This document shows positions 60,661 through 64,000 of a stretch of 64,000 nt of DNA, piece after piece. The position numbers and the translations under genes are program-made. Within the stretch, counting starts at the first letter, position 1; each line of letters starts with the position of its first letter. The notes below the pieces were generated by a model. The model was given only the letters and a program-made list of their open reading frames with translations. It searched no databases and had not been told where the DNA came from. Origin of the DNA: Streptomyces termitum. Its GTDB lineage: Bacteria > Actinomycetota > Actinomycetes > Streptomycetales > Streptomycetaceae. The stretch is from the NCBI RefSeq assembly GCF_014650175.1, contig NZ_BMUL01000005.1:62001-126000 (forward strand), written 5' to 3'.

Positions 60661-60692
60661 CCCCCCCGCCCGGCCGGGGCGGCACCGGAGGC

Positions 60693-60721
60693 GACGGGCG
60701 GACGGAAATCGTCCGCCCGTC
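60693..60721 (+). terminator. Perfect 12-bp hairpin after M20 peptidase
   Basis: GACGGGCGGACG and its complement around GAAAT, 32 bases after the stop. Confidence 0.85.
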
Positions 60722-60836
60722 CCACCGCTGACCGGAAAGAGTGAATGCGCCCGGGGCCTCGTAGCCCCCTTCCCTCCCCCTCGTTACAGGAGATGCGGTC
60801 CGCGGCTGGGGCCGCACTTGTCAACTAGGAGGAATA

Positions 60837-61070
60837 ATGATCAAGAAGGTCGTCGCTGCTGCGGCTGCCACGGGCGGTCTGGTTCTCGCTGGCGCGGGCA
60901 TGGCCGTCGCCGACGCCGGTGCCCAGGGTGCGGCCATCGGTTCCCCCGGTGTCCTCTCGGGCAACGTCGTCCAGGTCCCGGTCCACGTGCCGGTGAACCT
61001 CTGCGGCAACACGGTCTCCGTGATCGGCCTGCTGAACCCCGCCTTCGGCAACACCTGCGTCAACGCCTGA
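60837..61070 (+). CDS. chpH: Short chaplin ChpH
   Basis: 77 residues with a strong AGGAGG. Signal peptide to about residue 25 (AVADA), then one chaplin domain: GAQGAAIGSPGVLSGNVVQVPVHVPVNLCGNTVSVIGLLNPAFGNTCVNA with the two conserved Cys. Chaplins assemble as amyloid fibrils on aerial hyphae and spores and lower surface tension; ChpH is one of the two most important short ones. Adjacent long chaplin as in S. coelicolor (SCO1675/SCO1674 from memory). Confidence 0.96.
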   Translation: MIKKVVAAAAATGGLVLAGAGMAVADAGAQGAAIGSPGVLSGNVVQVPVHVPVNLCGNTVSVIGLLNPAFGNTCVNA

Positions 61071-61104
61071 CGTTGTGTCCCGCCCCCTGAGGGGGTGAGC
61101 CGGT

Positions 61105-61141
61105 CCGGCCCCGGAGTGCGTGCCATGCACTCCGGGGCCGG
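61105..61141 (+). terminator. Perfect 15-bp hairpin between chpH and chpC
   Basis: CCGGCCCCGGAGTGC and its complement around GTGCCAT, 34 bases after chpH. It would end most chpH messages or set a chpH:chpC ratio. Confidence 0.85.
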
Positions 61142-61224
61142 TGGCCATTCCGCCCCGGGCACGGGCCCGGTGGCTCACGACCCACGCCGATCAGGCGAAT
61201 GCCGAGAAGGCAGGTAAGCAAGCT

Positions 61225-62043
61225 ATGCGACAGGTCACGCGCAAGAGCATCATCACCGTCGCGGCGGCCGGCGGAGTCTTCGCGCTGTGCGGAGGCATCG
61301 CACAGGCGGATTCCGCCGCGAACGGTTCGGCCGCGAACTCCCCGGGCATCGCGTCCGGGAACACCGTCCAGGTCCCGGTCCACGCCCCGATCAACGCCTG
61401 CGGGAACACGGTCAACGCCGTCGGCGTCCTCAACCCGGCGATGGGCAACTCCTGCGCCAACGTCCCCGCCCAGGCCCGCCCCGGCTCGTCCGGAAGCGGA
61501 CACGCGAGCGGATCCCCGGGGGTCGCGTCCGGCAACACCGTCGTGGTGCCGGTCGAGGCCCCCGTCAACGTCTGTGGCAACGATGTCACCGGCATCGGCC
61601 TGGGCAACGCCGCCGGCGGCAACGACTGCGGGAACGGCGTCGAACCCGACGACGGCGGATACGGCGAGGAGGAGCCCGGAGGGTACGGGGAGGAGCCCGG
61701 CGGCTACGGGGAGACCCCGGAGACCCCCGGGACGCCCACCACGCCCGGCACCCCCACCACCCCGGGCACGCCGACCACTCCCGGCACCCCGACCACCCCC
61801 GGCACGCCGGAGACCCCGACCACTCCCGGCACCCCCGGCACGCCCACCACGCCGGGGACGCCGGGCACCCCCGGCCCGAGCGGCAGCCCGAACCACCCCG
61901 GTCCGCAGCTCACGCCCCCGCCCTCCCACGAGGAACTGGCCGAGACCGGCGCGGACGCGCCCCTCGGCCTGATCGTCCCGGCCGCCGCCGGACTGCTCCT
62001 GGCGGGCTCGCTGGTCTACCGCCGCTCCCGCCGCGGCGCCTGA
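61225..62043 (+). CDS. chpC: Long chaplin (ChpC-like) with sortase signal
   Basis: 272 residues from ATG 61225. Signal peptide to about residue 29 (AQADS); two chaplin domains (residues 31-75: NSPGIASGNTVQVPVHAPIN-type; 92-135: SPGVASGNTVVVPVEAPVN-type), each with a Cys pair. A GGYGEE segment and a TPGTP repeat spacer follow, then LAETG (238-242), a membrane helix and RRSRRG. Sortase E joins long chaplins to the cell wall. Symbol chosen by synteny; chpA or chpB cannot be excluded from sequence alone. Confidence 0.88.
   Translation: MRQVTRKSIITVAAAGGVFALCGGIAQADSAANGSAANSPGIASGNTVQVPVHAPINACGNTVNAVGVLNPAMGNSCANVPAQARPGSSGSGHASGSPGVASGNTVVVPVEAPVNVCGNDVTGIGLGNAAGGNDCGNGVEPDDGGYGEEEPGGYGEEPGGYGETPETPGTPTTPGTPTTPGTPTTPGTPTTPGTPETPTTPGTPGTPTTPGTPGTPGPSGSPNHPGPQLTPPPSHEELAETGADAPLGLIVPAAAGLLLAGSLVYRRSRRGA
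61718..61880 (+). repeat. TPGTP-coding repeat in the chpC spacer
   Basis: Fifteen-base units of the CCCGGCACCCCCACC type encode TPGTPTTPGTP text with ETPTTP interruptions. Copies are imperfect and number about ten. Confidence 0.85.
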
Positions 62044-62069
62044 CCACCGCGCCGGGTACGGAGACGACG

Positions 62070-62098
62070 GAGGGGCCCCGCACACCGCGGGGCCCCTC
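62070..62098. terminator. 11-bp hairpin after chpC
   Basis: GAGGGGCCCCG and its complement around CACACCG followed by TT, between the convergent chpC and DUF5703 genes. Confidence 0.82.
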
Positions 62099-62116
62099 TT
62101 CCGTCTTCCGTCACTA

Positions 62117-62311
62117 TCACCAGGTCGCGCGGAGCTGGCGGATGATCCGCCGCTTCAACCGCACCCTGCGGCTGCCGTCCCGGCGCAGGGTCAGCCGGTC
62201 CAACTCCCAGTGTCCGTACTCGGCGTGGTCGGTCAGGAGCCGCGTGGTCTCCTTGCGGGAGGTCCCTCGCGGCACGTACACATCGACAAATTCGTATTCC
62301 GGCATCGCCAT
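62117..62311 (-). CDS. DUF5703 small protein
   Basis: 64 residues (ATG 62311; ATG 62305 two codons in is also possible). PEYEFVDVYVPRGTSRKETTRLLTDHAEYGHWELDRLTLRRDGSRRVRLKRRIIRQLRATW is the actinobacterial DUF5703 sequence, which is nearly invariant in Streptomyces. Basic C-terminus, no membrane segment; function unknown. Divergent from the acidic protein at 62354 with only 42 bases between, so the two promoters overlap. Confidence 0.85.
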   Translation of the reverse strand: MAMPEYEFVDVYVPRGTSRKETTRLLTDHAEYGHWELDRLTLRRDGSRRVRLKRRIIRQLRATW

Positions 62312-62353
62312 CTATTGTGCGGGTACCGGCCCGGTACGGATAGCGTCTGTCCC

Positions 62354-62989
62354 ATGTCTGATGCTGCGCAGCCCACCGCTGCCGAGGTACGTGCCGCCGC
62401 GGAGGCGGTCAAGACCGCACTGGACCGCCACCTCGCGGCGGTCGAACGCCGCACCGGGGACGACGACACGGCGGTGTACGAGGCGTTCAACGCCCTGGCC
62501 GCGGCCGCCGAGACCTATGACGAACTCCTCTACGACCGCTACGACGAGGTGACCCCCTTCGAGATCCCCGGAGCCGACGACGGGCTGCCCCCCTATGCCG
62601 GACCTGACGAACCCCAGGCCCTCAGCGTGCTGATCCGCCGCGACTACGCGGTGGCCGAACCGCGCCGGCTCGCCGCCCAGGCCCGGCGCGTCGCCGACCT
62701 CGACCACGACGAGGAGGGGCCCCGCGGCACCGCCGCCGCGATCGGCGTCCTCTTCGGGGAGTACGAGCCCGACGAGATCGCCTCCCGGCACAAGGAGTTC
62801 GGCCTGGAGGAGGGCGACTCCACGGTGTGGGTCACCGCCGCGGGGGAGTTCCCCGAGCCGGGGGAGTGGCTCGCCGCCCCCTTCGAGCAGGCCGACCCGG
62901 AGCGGATCGTCTGCCGCTTCGACATCAGCTCCGTCTTCGACGACGAGGACGACGACGAGGGCCCTGACGACGGGGACGGCGACGACTGA
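62354..62989 (+). CDS. Conserved acidic hypothetical protein
   Basis: 211 residues from ATG 62354; a GGATAGCGT -10-like box 10 bases upstream and no Shine-Dalgarno suggest a leaderless message. Helical N-terminal half (AAAEAVKTALDRHLAAVERRTGDDDTAVYEAFNALAAAAETYDELLYDRYDEVTPF), a second domain (LSVLIRRDYAVAEPRRLAAQARRV) and a long Asp/Glu tail (DDEDDDEGPDDGDGDD). Conserved in Streptomyces as far as I recall; function unknown. Confidence 0.78.
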   Translation: MSDAAQPTAAEVRAAAEAVKTALDRHLAAVERRTGDDDTAVYEAFNALAAAAETYDELLYDRYDEVTPFEIPGADDGLPPYAGPDEPQALSVLIRRDYAVAEPRRLAAQARRVADLDHDEEGPRGTAAAIGVLFGEYEPDEIASRHKEFGLEEGDSTVWVTAAGEFPEPGEWLAAPFEQADPERIVCRFDISSVFDDEDDDEGPDDGDGDD

Positions 62990-63010
62990 ACCCGGCACCG
63001 CCGGGGAGGA

Positions 63011-63056
63011 CGCCGGAGGGCCGGAACACCATGTGCGGTGTTCCGGCCCTCCGGCG
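63011..63056. terminator. Perfect 20-bp hairpin between convergent genes
   Basis: The two arms (63011-63030 and 63037-63056) are exact complements with a 6-base loop, lying between the acidic-protein gene and the helicase gene. Confidence 0.9.
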
Positions 63057-63073
63057 TGTCGCCGCCCCCGGGG

Positions 63074-64000
63074 CTACTCCTCGCCGGGCGCGGCGAGCAG
63101 TCCCTCCAGGAGCGGGCGCAGCCGGGTCGTCCGGGCCGGGGCCGTGACCTCGGCCACCGCCCGGGGCAGCGCCTGGTCCACGCCGTGCACGACCGACAGG
63201 TGGCGCTCCGCCCGGCCGAAGGCCGTGTAGACCCACGGGCGGCTCAGCCCCGGCGCGGCGTCGCCCGGCAGCACCGCGACCACCGCGGGCCACCGGCCGC
63301 CGGCCGCCTGGTGCGCGGTCAGCGCCCAGCCGTGCCGCAGCTCCGGCTCCACCCGCTCCTTCGGCACGACGACCTCGCCGTCCCCGGTGCGCAGCCGCAG
63401 GCCCTCCGCGCCGGCCCCCAGGACCGTGCCCGCCACCGTCCGGCCGGGTGCCGGGGCGTACGCCACCAGATCGCCCGGGTCGTAGCCGCCGAAGCGGCCG
63501 GGGCCGGGGTTCAGCCGCTGCTTCAGGGCCGCGTTCAGGGCGCGGGTGCCGGCCGCGCCGCCGTGGCCGACCGTGATCACCCGGACCTCCCCGGCGGGCA
63601 CCCCGAAGGCGCGCGGTACCGAGTCCGCGACCAGCTGGACCGTGCGGTGCACGGCCTCGCCCGCGTCCCGGACCGGGACGATCACGACCTCCTTGCCGGG
63701 GGCCGCCACCTGGTTCAGCTCCCCGATCCCGATGCCCGAGACCAGTTCGCCCAGCGGCCCCGGGTCCGGGCGGCGGGAGGCCACCCGGGGGCAGACCCGG
63801 GCCGCCAGCGCGTCCGCGAAGACCGCGCCGGGCCCGGCGGAGCCCAGGACCTCCGGGTCCCCGCCGAGGACGAGCCGGCAGCCGTCCGGCAGGGCCTCGA
63901 CGAGCACCGCGCCCGTCTCCACGTCCAGCCGGGGCGCGTCGGCCACCACCAGCAGGTCCAGCGCGAGGTTCCCCTCCTCGTCGCGTCCCGGCCCGGCCGT
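63074..64000 (-). CDS. RecD-like ATP-dependent DNA helicase, C-terminal part (5' end beyond the window)
   Basis: The frame is open to the window end, giving at least 308 residues of the C-terminus. LALDLLVVADAPRLDVETGAVLVEALPDG is the Walker B-type motif II with ALPDGCRLVLGGDPEVLGSAGPGAVFADAL after it (motif III). ALTAHQAAGGRWPAVVAVLP is helicase motif V, and YTAFGRAERHLSVV is motif VI. This is the RecD2-like superfamily 1B helicase (AAA/UvrD C-terminal fold), involved in DNA repair or processing. Whether the N-terminus has a helix-hairpin-helix region cannot be seen. Confidence 0.88.
   Translation of the reverse strand, partial: TAGPGRDEEGNLALDLLVVADAPRLDVETGAVLVEALPDGCRLVLGGDPEVLGSAGPGAVFADALAARVCPRVASRRPDPGPLGELVSGIGIGELNQVAAPGKEVVIVPVRDAGEAVHRTVQLVADSVPRAFGVPAGEVRVITVGHGGAAGTRALNAALKQRLNPGPGRFGGYDPGDLVAYAPAPGRTVAGTVLGAGAEGLRLRTGDGEVVVPKERVEPELRHGWALTAHQAAGGRWPAVVAVLPGDAAPGLSRPWVYTAFGRAERHLSVVHGVDQALPRAVAEVTAPARTTRLRPLLEGLLAAPGEE

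Noticed and set aside
61718..61880. Repeat array as CRISPR or independent element
   Set aside because: It is in frame inside the long chaplin gene and encodes a normal TPGTP wall-spanning spacer.

Overview
The window is a stretch of actinobacterial chromosome, almost certainly Streptomyces. The DNA is very GC-rich with GC-biased third codon positions. It carries chaplins, a mycothiol-dependent alcohol dehydrogenase, many TetR/GntR regulators, GTG/TTG starts and 4-nt gene overlaps. From memory, the order hydrolase - hmgA - citrate transporter - soxR - gntP/gntK/gntR - chpH/chpC runs colinear (inverted) with the S. coelicolor core region around SCO1670-SCO1725. I see no transposase, integrase, phage gene, rRNA, CRISPR array or large biosynthetic cluster.

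Layout. 1-3.8 kb: the end of an AdhE-like alcohol dehydrogenase, a membrane protein, a secreted lipase, and a lytic polysaccharide monooxygenase with a sortase anchor (LAETG). 4.06-6.6 kb: an accessory-looking pair, a small protein and a STAND (NB-ARC/TPR) ATPase, joined by a duplicated short tag. 6.6-10.4 kb: a response regulator divergent from a complete tripartite tricarboxylate transporter (tctCBA), with no sensor kinase in sight. 10.5-13.5 kb: DUF402 protein, GNAT, small GntR, AAA ATPase. 13.6-16.5 kb: a coupled GT2-GT2-polysaccharide deacetylase operon. 17.2-21 kb: SGNH lipase, a degenerate Ser/Thr kinase, a small protein, and a free-standing type ISP specificity-like domain. 21-23.2 kb: hmgA with a GntR regulator and a strong palindromic operator. 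23.6-28.6 kb: a beta-helix / cupredoxin-like lipoprotein / polytopic membrane protein operon of unknown role, followed by a TetR gene. 28.8-31.7 kb: a citrate transporter, then a secreted protein overlapping a class F sortase.

32-51 kb is dominated by acyl-CoA and alcohol/aldehyde catabolism (dehydrogenases, MaoC hydratase, SDRs, acyl-CoA dehydrogenases, aminoglycoside-phosphotransferase-like kinase). These genes are broken up by TetR genes. Three distinct operator sequences each occur at two promoters here, which lets me assign likely local regulons: the ALDH/ADH operon with an acyl-CoA dehydrogenase and its TetR; TetR with MaoC; and SDR-TetR with the APH-like/acyl-CoA dehydrogenase operon. 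Embedded in this stretch are SoxR, a NamZ-like exo-muramidase, a metallo-hydrolase, DUF202 proteins and a NUDIX enzyme.

51.5-64 kb: a FAD dehydrogenase divergent from a tetR-SDR pair; the gluconate module gntP-gntK divergent from gntR with a perfect operator; mscR with a metallo-beta-lactamase partner for mycothiol-dependent formaldehyde detoxification; a pseudouridine synthase; tRNA-Leu(GAG); an M20 peptidase; chaplins chpH and chpC; two small conserved proteins; and the 3' part of a RecD-like helicase running off the window end. Many genes are followed by long, perfect hairpins, so transcription-unit ends are unusually easy to place. All functional assignments are from sequence reading without database searches.
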